The position numbers and the translations under genes are program-made. A stretch of DNA of 64,000 nt from Bacteroidia bacterium (GTDB lineage Bacteria; Bacteroidota; Bacteroidia; UKL13-3), in contig JAKLJI010000007.1 in the NCBI GenBank assembly GCA_023151275.1, positions 1 to 64,000 on the forward strand, given 5' to 3'. The notes under the pieces were generated by a model, which saw only the letters and a list, made by a program, of their open reading frames with translations, made no database searches and was not told the origin of the DNA. This document shows, one piece after another, positions 22,566 to 31,530 of the stretch. The first letter of the stretch is position 1. The number at the start of each line of letters is the position of its first letter.

Positions 22566-24539
22566 ATGCGATTCCAATTTCTGTTTCTTGTGCTGTTTTC
22601 TTTTTTTGCCTTTGAAACTTATGGCAAAGAAAGTGAATCGGTATTGGAATTTGACCCCAATTCTCAGGAAGCTAAAGTAATTGAGTTAAAGGGGGATTGG
22701 GAATTTTTCTGGAAAATGGATGCCAATGAAGCGCGTCAACATCCTGAAAAAGCCCAGCTGATTCATGTTCCTTCCAGCTGGAGCACCAATGAATATGGAA
22801 GGACCGGATATGGTACTTACCACAAACGAATAATCTTAAAAGAAGGTAAAGGTCGGGTTCTCGCCATAAAATTCTATTCGCTAAGTTCTGCATACCGCAT
22901 GTATGCCGGAACAAAATTTTTGGGTTCGGTTGGAAAATTCTCGAAAACAGAGGAAGGATCTAGTCCAGATTACCATCCAAGTGTGTTTGAAATAAATCCG
23001 GAGTCTGATACCCTTGACATTTGGGTTGAAGTTTCAAATTACCAGTACAGGCAAGGCGGGATGTGGAATGCGCCGTATTTTGGATTGCTTTCGGATATTA
23101 TGATGAGGCAAACCTATTTGTTGATAATGCATGGGGCCTTGCTGGGCGCCTTGTTGATAATGGGCATGTACTTTTTGGCCTTTTATTATACCAAAACCAA
23201 TGAGAAGGTGAACTTGGTTTTTGCGCTTTTGTGCATAGCCGGAGTATTCAGGGTGGGAGCAACCGGTGAAATGTTAATCCGGATGCTTGAAATTCCAATT
23301 TCCTGGGAAGGGTTGGTTCGGACGGAGTTTATTGGTTTGGTATTTATGCTGATGTTTGGGGTTTTGTATATTCAAAACCTGTTTCCAAAAGATGTGAACC
23401 GCAAGGTGAGCAATACCATTCTTATAGTGAATATTGCTTTTACCGTACTTTACCTATTTCTACCCATAAAATGGGGATCAATGCTTATTCCTCCGTATTT
23501 GGTATTTAGTGTTGCACAATTGCTTTACTTACTCAATTTGATAGTGAAAGTATTAATTGCCAAAAGGAATCTTGCTGTTTTGGCTGCTATTGGTTACTTT
23601 ATTGTAACAGGAATGGGCTTGAATGATATTTTGTTGAGTCAGGAATTAATCAATTCGGTTTACTTAACTCCTTTTGGTATTTTCCTGTTTACCTTCATTC
23701 AGGCTTATACCCTTACCCGGAAGTTTTCGGGCGCTTTTTCAGATGTTGAGCATTTATCCGAAAAACTTTCTGCTATCAACCAAGACCAAGAGCGAACCAT
23801 ATTTGAAAGAACCAGCAGGTTAAATGAGCAAGCCGAGGACTTAAGACGCATCAATTCTGTAAAAGATAGGATTTTCTCCATTGTTGCTCACGATTTGAGA
23901 GCTCCCATTAAATCCTTGGGATCGGTTTTGAATTTTGCCGAAGACCCGGATATCACTATTGATGAGCTCAGAAAATACCTTCGTGGAATTCGTAAGAATG
24001 TAGATAGTTTGAATTTAACCTTGGAGAATTTATTGGTTTGGTCGACCAACCAGGTAAATGGGGTGCAATCTGTGGCTGAACTTCTTGACGTGAGGTTGAT
24101 TGTTAACCAGAAAATTGAGTTGTACCAAATTCAGGCGGAAGAAAAAGGCATTCGACTCGAGAGTTTAATTCGCGAGCGCTATATGGTGTATATTGATAGC
24201 AATCACCTCAAAATAATTCTTCGAAACTTGATTAGCAATGCGATTAAATTCACCCCACCGGGAGGGAAAATTCAAGTGGCAGCCAATCAATTGGGAGAAA
24301 CCATGCTTGAACTATCGGTAACCGATTCAGGAGTTGGAATGCCCGAAAACATCATAAAAAAGATTCTGGTTGAAGGGGAGATGTACACCTCTTACGGCAC
24401 TAAAAACGAGAAGGGAACCGGGTTAGGACTGATGTTGTGCAAGGAGTATGTGGAATACAACGGTGGCAGTTTCAAAATAGAAAGTACCCCCGGAGCTGGA
24501 ACTAAAGTAAGTTTTACACTGAAAACACAAGCCGGTTAA
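22566..24539 (+). CDS. 7TM-DISM sensor histidine kinase
   Basis: A 657-residue membrane kinase. Residues 1-20 are a signal peptide, about 25-180 a periplasmic DISMED2-type jelly-roll (KGDWEFFWKM, VPSSWSTNEYG), about 190-390 a seven-helix 7TM-DISM domain, then a short coiled coil and the kinase core with H442 in VAHDLRAPIKSLG. The ATPase part has NLISNAIKFTPPGG (N box), DSGVGM (G1) and GTGLGLMLCKEY (G2). The periplasmic domain probably senses a carbohydrate or similar ligand. No response regulator gene is adjacent, so the partner is elsewhere. It diverges from the minus-strand miaA chain. Confidence 0.9.
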   Translation: MRFQFLFLVLFSFFAFETYGKESESVLEFDPNSQEAKVIELKGDWEFFWKMDANEARQHPEKAQLIHVPSSWSTNEYGRTGYGTYHKRIILKEGKGRVLAIKFYSLSSAYRMYAGTKFLGSVGKFSKTEEGSSPDYHPSVFEINPESDTLDIWVEVSNYQYRQGGMWNAPYFGLLSDIMMRQTYLLIMHGALLGALLIMGMYFLAFYYTKTNEKVNLVFALLCIAGVFRVGATGEMLIRMLEIPISWEGLVRTEFIGLVFMLMFGVLYIQNLFPKDVNRKVSNTILIVNIAFTVLYLFLPIKWGSMLIPPYLVFSVAQLLYLLNLIVKVLIAKRNLAVLAAIGYFIVTGMGLNDILLSQELINSVYLTPFGIFLFTFIQAYTLTRKFSGAFSDVEHLSEKLSAINQDQERTIFERTSRLNEQAEDLRRINSVKDRIFSIVAHDLRAPIKSLGSVLNFAEDPDITIDELRKYLRGIRKNVDSLNLTLENLLVWSTNQVNGVQSVAELLDVRLIVNQKIELYQIQAEEKGIRLESLIRERYMVYIDSNHLKIILRNLISNAIKFTPPGGKIQVAANQLGETMLELSVTDSGVGMPENIIKKILVEGEMYTSYGTKNEKGTGLGLMLCKEYVEYNGGSFKIESTPGAGTKVSFTLKTQAG

Positions 24540-24571
24540 GCTGAGTTTAAAAATTAACCGATATTTGCGGC

Positions 24572-25672
24572 ATGAGCAGAAACGGAAGAATTCTGGTTGC
24601 CATGAGTGGAGGAATTGACAGCACAGTAGCTGCTGTATTGCTTCGCGAACAAGGGTATGAAGTGGTTGGCATTACCATGAAAACCTGGGATTACCAGAAC
24701 AGTGGAGGTAGCAAAAAAGAAACCGGATGTTGCAGTCTGGACTCCATCAATGATGCCCGCGCTATTGCGGTAAAGTATGGCATTCACCATATGATTCTGG
24801 ATATTCGGGATGAGTTTGGTGATTTTGTAATCGACAATTTTGTAGAAGAATACCTGGCTGGAAGAACACCAAATCCATGTGTATTGTGCAATACACATAT
24901 CAAATGGGAAGCGCTATTGAAACGTGCTAATCAATTGGATTGTGAGTTTATTTCTACCGGCCATTATGCCCAGGTGCGTCACGAAAACAACCGCTATGTG
25001 GTTTCCAAAGGAATTGACCATCACAAAGACCAATCTTATGTACTTTGGGGCCTGAGTCAGGAAAGTTTAGCCCGCACCCGTTTTCCTTTGGGTGGATTTC
25101 GTAAAACAGAAATCAAAGAAATGGCCATGGAACGCGGATTTGTTGAAATGGTAACCAAAAGCGAAAGCTATGAAATTTGCTTTGTACCGGATAACGATTA
25201 CCGTGGATTCCTGAAACGAAAAGTGGATGGGCTTGAAGAGCGCTTGAATGGCGGAAATTTTGTAGATAAAACAGGTAAAGTTTTGGGCCAACACAAAGGC
25301 TATCCGTTTTATACGGTTGGTCAGCGTAAAGGACTTGAAATTGCTTTAGGGGAACCCATGTTTGTAACCGAAATCCGTCCGGATTCAAATACCGTAGTTT
25401 TAGGTAGGGAAGAGGATTTGAAACGCCGCGGTATGTGGGTAAGAAACCTGAATCTTTCTAAGTTTGAAAAGTTAGATGCGCCAATGGAAGCGCTTACCAA
25501 GGTGCGTTATAAAGATGCAGGAGCCATGGGGATGATTGAACAAGAAGGCGAGCGCATGAAGGTGAATTTCTATTCGGATGTAAAAGGAATTGCACCCGGA
25601 CAATCGGCTGTGTTTTACGACGGCGATGATGTAATTGGTGGCGGCTGGATTCAATCAAGCTTTGAAATTTAA
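24572..25672 (+). CDS. mnmA: tRNA-specific 2-thiouridylase
   Basis: The 366-residue enzyme that puts sulphur on U34 of tRNA-Lys, -Glu and -Gln. The ATP-pyrophosphatase P-loop is SGGIDSTVAA (residues 12-21; most relatives have GGVDSS), followed by the catalytic cysteine segment NPCVLCNTHIKW, GHYAQV, and the second active-site cysteine in ESYEICFVPD. The C-terminal beta-barrel ends with GQSAVFYDGDDVIGGGWI. All key residues are present. It precedes two secreted-protein genes on the same strand with almost no gap. Confidence 0.95.
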   Translation: MSRNGRILVAMSGGIDSTVAAVLLREQGYEVVGITMKTWDYQNSGGSKKETGCCSLDSINDARAIAVKYGIHHMILDIRDEFGDFVIDNFVEEYLAGRTPNPCVLCNTHIKWEALLKRANQLDCEFISTGHYAQVRHENNRYVVSKGIDHHKDQSYVLWGLSQESLARTRFPLGGFRKTEIKEMAMERGFVEMVTKSESYEICFVPDNDYRGFLKRKVDGLEERLNGGNFVDKTGKVLGQHKGYPFYTVGQRKGLEIALGEPMFVTEIRPDSNTVVLGREEDLKRRGMWVRNLNLSKFEKLDAPMEALTKVRYKDAGAMGMIEQEGERMKVNFYSDVKGIAPGQSAVFYDGDDVIGGGWIQSSFEI

Positions 25673-25675
25673 TTG

Positions 25676-26326
25676 ATGAACAAAATCTGGGTTGTTATTG
25701 TCCTGCTAGTTACCTTGATTTCCTGCAAATCAGAGGAAACAGCTGTTCCAATTGCTTACGATTATGTGGTTTTGGATTCGGGAGTAAGTTGGATCTATCA
25801 GTATGATTCGCTGGCCTTTAACGACAATTCAAATACGGTTGATACATTTGAACTCTTTCTGAAAGAGCAGATTTCAGGCAACATTCAGCTTCAAACAGAA
25901 AGGTACCTGATTATGGATCGTTTTGTTGGGACCGATACCCTGGAAATGACTCAACGCGAATCGGCATTTCTTTTATTGACAAGCAATTCCTTTGAGCGAA
26001 TCGACCAGAACCAGCGTCGCATTAAGTTGATTTTTCCAGTTCAGGACGGGCGTGTTTGGAATGGCAATGCCTGGAACGACTTGGGTAGGCAAAATTTTAG
26101 CCTGAAGTTAATTCCACAATTGCAATTGGCTAGCGGCAAGAGTTATACTGAAATTGCCGAGGTAAACGAGGCCAATACGGTAAATGTTATCGAAACCAAT
26201 CTTGAAAAAAGTTGGTATGCAAGAGGAATAGGATTGATTAAGCGTGAAGATACCCGACTTCAAACCCAATCCGGCAAAACTTCAGGATACAAAATTGTTC
26301 AATCCCTGCTTCATTTTAGGCCCTAA
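25676..26326 (+). CDS. Putative lipoprotein of unknown function
   Basis: A 216-residue protein starting at an ATG 3 bases after the mnmA stop. MNKIWVVIVLLVTLISCKSEE is a lipoprotein signal with the lipobox cysteine near residue 17. The mature protein appears to be a beta-rich domain (repeated strands such as VSWIYQYDS, FELFLKEQISG, GIGLIKRED). This pattern of a short secreted protein tracking 'WYARGIGLIKRED' is common in Bacteroidota lipoproteins that have no assigned role. Co-transcribed with mnmA and the protease gene. Confidence 0.65.
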   Translation: MNKIWVVIVLLVTLISCKSEETAVPIAYDYVVLDSGVSWIYQYDSLAFNDNSNTVDTFELFLKEQISGNIQLQTERYLIMDRFVGTDTLEMTQRESAFLLLTSNSFERIDQNQRRIKLIFPVQDGRVWNGNAWNDLGRQNFSLKLIPQLQLASGKSYTEIAEVNEANTVNVIETNLEKSWYARGIGLIKREDTRLQTQSGKTSGYKIVQSLLHFRP

Positions 26327-26346
26327 TTTTGCTTAGATTAGGAGCG

Positions 26347-28029
26347 ATGAAATACCGCTATCTTACTTGGCTTTTTTGCTTCCTTTCAATTTTTGCAGAA
26401 GCCCAGGAATACCATCATTATTTTATTGGATTTAAAGACAAGCCTAAGGCAGCTGAAACACTTAATCAACCCTACTTATACATTTCAGAAAAAGCCATCC
26501 AGCGCAGGCTTCGGCATAAAGTTCCGGTTTCCGCCAATGATGTGCCGCCGGATTCAGGATACATTGCCCGTATTATGCAATTCCCAATTGTTTATGGCGG
26601 ACAAACCCGTTGGATGAATGGCATGCTCGCCAAAATTCCTGTAGGTTTTCCATTGGATAGCATTCGGAAACTGCCCTTTGTTCAGAAGCTTGAATTTTTG
26701 GGACCTTACCAAAGTTGGGAGTCTGAGGCTGAAGCTAGTCGCATTCCGGTGGAAGAGAACATTGGTCAGCTGGAGGAAGAGTTTAACCGGAAAAGGGAAC
26801 AAAAAAACGAGCATAAGCTTGGAAAAAGCTTCACACAAATCAACCAATTGAATTACGAAAATGCTTTTGTTGACAATTCCGTTCCCGGAAATGGAATCAC
26901 CATTGCCGTAATTGATGCCGGCTTTAGCAATATGGATAAGATTCCGGCTTTTCAGCACCTGTTTAAAGAGAAAAAGCTGGTAAGCACTTTTGATTTTGTT
27001 GAACGCGAATTTGAAGTGTTTGACGACGATGCGCATGGACTTGCTGTTTTGACTTGTCTTGCCGCACGTCAGCCCGGTGTATTGATGGGAACCGCGCCCA
27101 ATGCCGATTATATTTTACTTCGCTCCGAAAATGCAGTCACTGAATTTTTATTGGAAGAGTATTTTTGGTTGCAGGCTGCGGAGTATGCTGATAGTGCCGG
27201 TGCAGACATTATCAATTCCTCACTCGGTTATACCAAACACGATAACCCGGAGATGGGCCATAAGTACAAGGAATTCAATGGCCAAACAACGGTGGTAAGT
27301 CGCGCCGCGGAAATTGCCGCCTCCAAAGGCATTCTCATTTTTTGCAGTGCCGGAAATGAAGGCATGGACGTTTGGCGTCAAATTAGCACACCTGCTGATG
27401 CTGAACATGTTATTGCAATTGGTGCATGTGATAAAAAAGGGAAGATTGCTGAGTTTAGCTCGGTTGGACCAACAGCAGATAAGCGCATAAAGCCTGATTT
27501 AATTGCGTTTGGAAAAGGAATCAGCGTATTGTCGGAATCGGGGAAAATTTATTCCGGAAACGGCACTTCTTATGCAAGTCCTGTTATTGCCGGAACAGCG
27601 GCCTGGTTATTGTCCAAAGCACCCAGAAGATCTTTGCAGGAAATCAATCAAGCTTACCATTTGTCGGGAAGCCAATATTTCAAACCCAATAAGTATGTAG
27701 GTTGGGGAATTCCTGACCTTGCACTATGCTTGAAAATGCTCGATGGTACCAAAGAAAGTCTGATTGATTATCGGGTTTTGGAAGACGACAATGTGCATGT
27801 TTGTTTTCGTGTCAAAGCTGCCAGAAAACTGGAGCTCATCTGGTTGGATGAGGAAGGCGAGGAGTTGGAAAAAGAAAGCTTTGAGGTGAAAAATCCGGGC
27901 GTTTACCGCATGGAATCAGAATTGAGCAGCAAGCAAATCAGGAAAGCCAAAACCTTGAAATATTCCTTTTTAGTTCCGGGGCAAAACCAACAAGAGGTTG
28001 AGGTAAAAGTTGATTTAAAGAAAGAGTGA
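26347..28029 (+). CDS. Subtilisin-like serine protease (S8), secreted
   Basis: A 560-residue exported protease. The start is the ATG preceded by AGGAG (26340-26344); a TTG further upstream in frame is less likely. A signal peptide covers the first 20 or so residues, a propeptide-like segment runs to about 150, and the S8 catalytic triad is D190 (VIDAGFS), H230 (DDDAHGLAV) and S408 (GTSYASPVIAG), with N in the oxyanion region at SAGNEG. The C-terminal 70 residues are a beta domain without a T9SS signal, so it is probably periplasmic or exported by another route. Confidence 0.9.
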   Translation: MKYRYLTWLFCFLSIFAEAQEYHHYFIGFKDKPKAAETLNQPYLYISEKAIQRRLRHKVPVSANDVPPDSGYIARIMQFPIVYGGQTRWMNGMLAKIPVGFPLDSIRKLPFVQKLEFLGPYQSWESEAEASRIPVEENIGQLEEEFNRKREQKNEHKLGKSFTQINQLNYENAFVDNSVPGNGITIAVIDAGFSNMDKIPAFQHLFKEKKLVSTFDFVEREFEVFDDDAHGLAVLTCLAARQPGVLMGTAPNADYILLRSENAVTEFLLEEYFWLQAAEYADSAGADIINSSLGYTKHDNPEMGHKYKEFNGQTTVVSRAAEIAASKGILIFCSAGNEGMDVWRQISTPADAEHVIAIGACDKKGKIAEFSSVGPTADKRIKPDLIAFGKGISVLSESGKIYSGNGTSYASPVIAGTAAWLLSKAPRRSLQEINQAYHLSGSQYFKPNKYVGWGIPDLALCLKMLDGTKESLIDYRVLEDDNVHVCFRVKAARKLELIWLDEEGEELEKESFEVKNPGVYRMESELSSKQIRKAKTLKYSFLVPGQNQQEVEVKVDLKKE

Positions 28030-28055
28030 AATTGTTGATTTTATGCCTTATTTCA

Positions 28056-29093
28056 CTAAGGTTTGAGTGAAATTACACCATTCAAACTATTTAAATCAAT
28101 TAAAGGATAGTCCAAAAAATCTACCGATAAATCTCCATTTAGGTCGTAAGGCAGGTATCCCAATTCGCCCAACAATGCGCTGTTATCTAAATCCGGATAA
28201 TCAAGAAAATCAATTGAGCCATCCTGATTAATATCTCCCGCAAAGAATCCGTATAATCCAGGTGCCAATTGAATTTGATTATTTCCGTAGGCCAGCGAAT
28301 CATGACTCAAAAAAGAGTAAGAGCTTGTTGAATCCAAAATAACCGGTAGGGCAGACCAGGTTTCAATACTGTTTCTGTGCTTAATTGAGAGGTAAACGGT
28401 ATCGTGCAATAATTTGCCAGGAACCATGATATTTGTCTCTCCACTTGTGCTAACAGTTGATTTTAAGCAAGCCAGAGAGTCTAAATCAGCAGGGTTTTGT
28501 AAGCAAACAACCACCGAATCTGAAATGCTTGCATCGATTGAAGGATCTAAGTTATGCAAGCAAGAAATAAGCTGATTATTTCCATCAAACAGGCCTTGTA
28601 AATAGAAATAAACGGTGAATCTGAAGAAAAAATCACCAAATAAAGCTTGGAGCAATTGCAAGGACCCTTCCCCTTTTCCACTTCCTCCTTTAAAAACATT
28701 GCTTTCTAAACTAATTTGATTCAGGGCTTGGCTTGAGTTTCCATTTTGAAATGCTCCTTTGAAAATGGATTCACCCAAAGTTTGGTTGAAAATGCTTGCT
28801 AAATTTTCCCCAGTTCCGGTTGAACCCTTGAAAATAAATTCGCCCATACTAACGGCTGCCAAATTATCGGATGTAAAGCCAGATTTTGTTCCTCCAAAAA
28901 ATACGGCTTGAGCCAAAGTCTGATTGCCTGCAAAATCCAAAGCATGGCCCTGGTAATTGGATCCTTTAAATATGGATTCCCCAAAAACCTGTTGGACATT
29001 ACCTGTCTGGGAGGAGCCGGATTTTTGTCCCCCCAGGAATTGGCCTGCAACGAGTCGTGGGAAAATGGCCGCAAAAAGCAGAAGGATTCTCAT
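28056..29093 (-). CDS. Secreted protein with F-x-G repeats and dockerin-like tail
   Basis: A 345-residue exported protein (signal peptide in the first 17 residues, ending VAGQ). Residues 18-150 are five to six imperfect repeats of about 23-25 residues, each with an (S/F)IFKG or FFGG core (GESIFKGSNYQG, GEFIFKGSTGTG, GESIFKGAFQNG, ESNVFKGGSGKG). After a beta-rich domain the last 70 residues hold two calcium-loop motifs, DINQDGSIDFLD and DLNGDLSVDFLD, in the dockerin/EF-hand style. No T9SS tail is seen. It starts 1 base after the FGE-domain gene stop and forms a two-gene surface unit with it. Confidence 0.65.
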   Translation of the reverse strand: MRILLLFAAIFPRLVAGQFLGGQKSGSSQTGNVQQVFGESIFKGSNYQGHALDFAGNQTLAQAVFFGGTKSGFTSDNLAAVSMGEFIFKGSTGTGENLASIFNQTLGESIFKGAFQNGNSSQALNQISLESNVFKGGSGKGEGSLQLLQALFGDFFFRFTVYFYLQGLFDGNNQLISCLHNLDPSIDASISDSVVVCLQNPADLDSLACLKSTVSTSGETNIMVPGKLLHDTVYLSIKHRNSIETWSALPVILDSTSSYSFLSHDSLAYGNNQIQLAPGLYGFFAGDINQDGSIDFLDYPDLDNSALLGELGYLPYDLNGDLSVDFLDYPLIDLNSLNGVISLKP

Positions 29094-29094
29094 A

Positions 29095-30633
29095 CTAAAA
29101 TGATCTTACCCCGCGAATGCCATATTGTTCACTAACAACTGTTCCGGTTTGAGAGAATCCCAATCTATTTGAAACACCTAACACAGATCGCACAGACATA
29201 AAACTTCCACCTCTGGCTGAAATTCCGGCAGCACCAGTTACCCCATCTGTGCCGGAATAGGGTTGATTGGCAAAGGAGTAACTTGTATTTCCATTGATAC
29301 CCGGCCAAAAATTCACATCTGCAAAACCATCCAGATTGAGTTGTCCATTGCCATGCAGCCCCGAAAAAGAACGACCGGCTGCAGATGAGGTTCCCACCAC
29401 CAATTCAAGCATATTTCCTGTCATTTCCATAACGCCATAAAATGTGGCGCCTGAGCTAGTTCTAGTGGTAGTTGAACTTGCAAATAGACCTCCTCTCAAG
29501 GGTTTGGAGCCTGAACTATGACGCGCCCCAAAGTTTGCTGCCCCCAAGGGTGATACCTGATTTACACCTTCATTCGGTAATCCTAAGTTGGTAAACGTAA
29601 AAGGTACTGTATCAATAAAATGTGAACCCCAGGCATGTTCACCGGAAATTGGAGTTTCATTTCCTCTGCATATTTTTTCATATTCCATTTCGGTCATTGG
29701 CCGAAGTGCCGCCCAATCCAAGTAAGCGGCAATCATTGGCCAATTTAAATTGCAAACCGGAACCCACTCCCCATCACCCGATTCGTTGAAAATAGAATTG
29801 GAATTTCCATCACAGCCAAAAACAGCCGGAGTAAGTGGGGCCACTCCGGATGTTTGGACCTTTATTGTGTTTCTTCCAAGGGAAGGTGCACCCGGGACAA
29901 TTAACGCTGAAGTTCCTGCATTTGAATTAGGTAATATTTTCAGTAAATTCTCTTGCTGCCTGTAGCTTAAGGTGTTTAAAAAATCACGGTAGGCGCCCTG
30001 TGATAGTTCGTATTTCATGCAGAACAAATCTGCAACGCCTGTAGGAAATCCTTCATCTAAAACGCCATTTTCAATAGGGTCGTTCAACTCAGTTAGGTTT
30101 GTATTTCCCATCGTTATCCCAACTGCAGCGGTATAAACATAAAAGGGGTTTGAAGAATTGCCCATTTTGAAACAAAAATTGCTGCTGCCATCTCCAATGA
30201 AAAAGGCACCGGATGGAATTTTCACCATTTCGAGCGCGAAGGCCTTTAAGTCGAAAGTGCCCATTTTGGGTTGAACCCCAATTTCCACTCCTGTTAGTGA
30301 AATATTGCCTACTCCTGGCGCATCTCTAAATATGAAAATTCCTTTTTTGTCGGTTGGCACATGATAGGCAAATCCACTAGGAAGACTAATGTCTAAACCT
30401 GTAACATCTAAATGCTTCCAGATGCCACTTTCTTTGAATTTAAAGAAAATCCATGCTGCATCGTGGTTGCTTATGGCAGCCGATCGCCAGCTATTTTCCC
30501 AACTCAAGTCAAAAATAACTTTGCAGGTTCCGCTGCTGGCCTGATAATTAGTTGACAGGTTGGTGAGTTGAATGCCATTTCCTAACCCAATTAGGGGAAG
30601 AAGAAGCCAGAGTAGAACAATTTTTGCTTTCAT
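29095..30633 (-). CDS. Secreted FGE-sulfatase (SUMF1) domain protein
   Basis: A 512-residue exported protein. Signal peptide MKAKIVLLWLLLPLIGLGNG; an N-terminal beta-sandwich (about 20-150) rich in aromatic residues; then a formylglycine-generating-enzyme-like fold: KIPSGAFFIGDG, CMKYELSQGAYRDFLNTL, LRPMTEMEYEKICRG, and GNMLELVVG followed by RGGSFMSVRSVLGVSNRLGF. Most such domains in Bacteroidota are structural or binding modules, not sulfatase-maturing enzymes. The two active-site cysteines of true FGEs are not evident in the final segment, so catalysis is doubtful. Confidence 0.8.
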   Translation of the reverse strand: MKAKIVLLWLLLPLIGLGNGIQLTNLSTNYQASSGTCKVIFDLSWENSWRSAAISNHDAAWIFFKFKESGIWKHLDVTGLDISLPSGFAYHVPTDKKGIFIFRDAPGVGNISLTGVEIGVQPKMGTFDLKAFALEMVKIPSGAFFIGDGSSNFCFKMGNSSNPFYVYTAAVGITMGNTNLTELNDPIENGVLDEGFPTGVADLFCMKYELSQGAYRDFLNTLSYRQQENLLKILPNSNAGTSALIVPGAPSLGRNTIKVQTSGVAPLTPAVFGCDGNSNSIFNESGDGEWVPVCNLNWPMIAAYLDWAALRPMTEMEYEKICRGNETPISGEHAWGSHFIDTVPFTFTNLGLPNEGVNQVSPLGAANFGARHSSGSKPLRGGLFASSTTTRTSSGATFYGVMEMTGNMLELVVGTSSAAGRSFSGLHGNGQLNLDGFADVNFWPGINGNTSYSFANQPYSGTDGVTGAAGISARGGSFMSVRSVLGVSNRLGFSQTGTVVSEQYGIRGVRSF

Positions 30634-30729
30634 ACCACAATGCTAAACACAGAATAATTCTTTGATAAGGCATTTGAGAATTCTGAAAGTGCTGAATGAA
30701 AACTGGTAGGAAATAACGAATAAATGAAA

Positions 30730-30759
30730 AAAGCCTCACCGACGAATCAGTGAGGCTTT
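30730..30759. terminator. Bidirectional terminator hairpin
   Basis: Perfect 10-bp arms AAAGCCTCAC and GTGAGGCTTT with loop CGACGAATCA, flanked by A-rich and T-rich runs. It lies between the minus-strand DUF6580 gene, which ends at 30782, and the FGE-domain gene start. Confidence 0.85.
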
Positions 30760-30781
30760 CAAAATTTTGTGCTTGTTCTGT

Positions 30782-31294
30782 TTAAGCTTGTTTAAATGAA
30801 GGAACGTTGATGCGAATCAGGTAATAGGCACCAAATAACAATCCGTTGAAGAACAAATCACCAGCTAAACCATTTTGGAAGAAAGGAATGGCGGCGATAT
30901 AAGATTGAAGAATGCCTTGTGTAGTATGCGGATAAAGCGTTTCAGGATAGAAGAAAGCGAAGTTGGTAATGAGGTAAAACAATACCGAACTCAAAACGCT
31001 CAGGCTTCCAACACGCAAAATATGTTGATTATCGCGCATCAAACTGCCTAAAAGAATGGTGATTAAAAATCCGGAGTAGGGAAGAAGCATTTGCCAGCCG
31101 TAGAAGCCCAGCATTGAATCTGTAATTAGCAGCGCTACAATAGGAATTGCAAACGCTAAAATACGGTTTGGAATCAATGCACCGGCAAACAGAGCTATAG
31201 CACCCATAGGGGTGAAATTCATGGGATGGTCGAGCAAACGCAGAAATGCTGCTCCAAAAATCAGGGCGATTGCCAGTAATACGTGTTTTTTCAT
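30782..31294 (-). CDS. DUF6580 family membrane protein
   Basis: A 170-residue integral membrane protein with five or six helices. The start is placed at MKKHVLLAIALIFGAAF; the longer frame adds 47 unlike residues. The conserved RLLDHPMNFTPMGAIALFAGAL, LLITDSMLGFYGWQMLLPYSGF and LAGDLFFNGLLFGAYYL are typical of the family, which resembles the membrane-embedded substrate-binding part of ECF-type vitamin transporters. Transport of a small cofactor is possible but no ATPase partner is adjacent. Confidence 0.75.
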   Translation of the reverse strand: MKKHVLLAIALIFGAAFLRLLDHPMNFTPMGAIALFAGALIPNRILAFAIPIVALLITDSMLGFYGWQMLLPYSGFLITILLGSLMRDNQHILRVGSLSVLSSVLFYLITNFAFFYPETLYPHTTQGILQSYIAAIPFFQNGLAGDLFFNGLLFGAYYLIRINVPSFKQA

Positions 31295-31530
31295 ACTTCT
31301 GATGAACCAATTGGGATTCAATCCTGCGAAAATAAGCGGCTTACCAGTAAAACAAAATGGAAATTTTTGCCTGTTTTGAACATTTATGCTCTTTTTTACA
31401 CACTCTAAAACCCGTTTAGCGATTTCATTGTCCATTCAAAAAAAAATTGTCGCAATTCCTATTAAGAGCCTAATTTGCGTACCACTTTCTCACATTTTTG
31501 AAATAAAACATCAACTCATATTATCCATTT

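Noticed and set aside
30782-31435. Longer start for the DUF6580 gene
   Set aside because: The additional 47 residues are not hydrophobic or family-like, and the ATG at 31294 gives the normal N-terminus.
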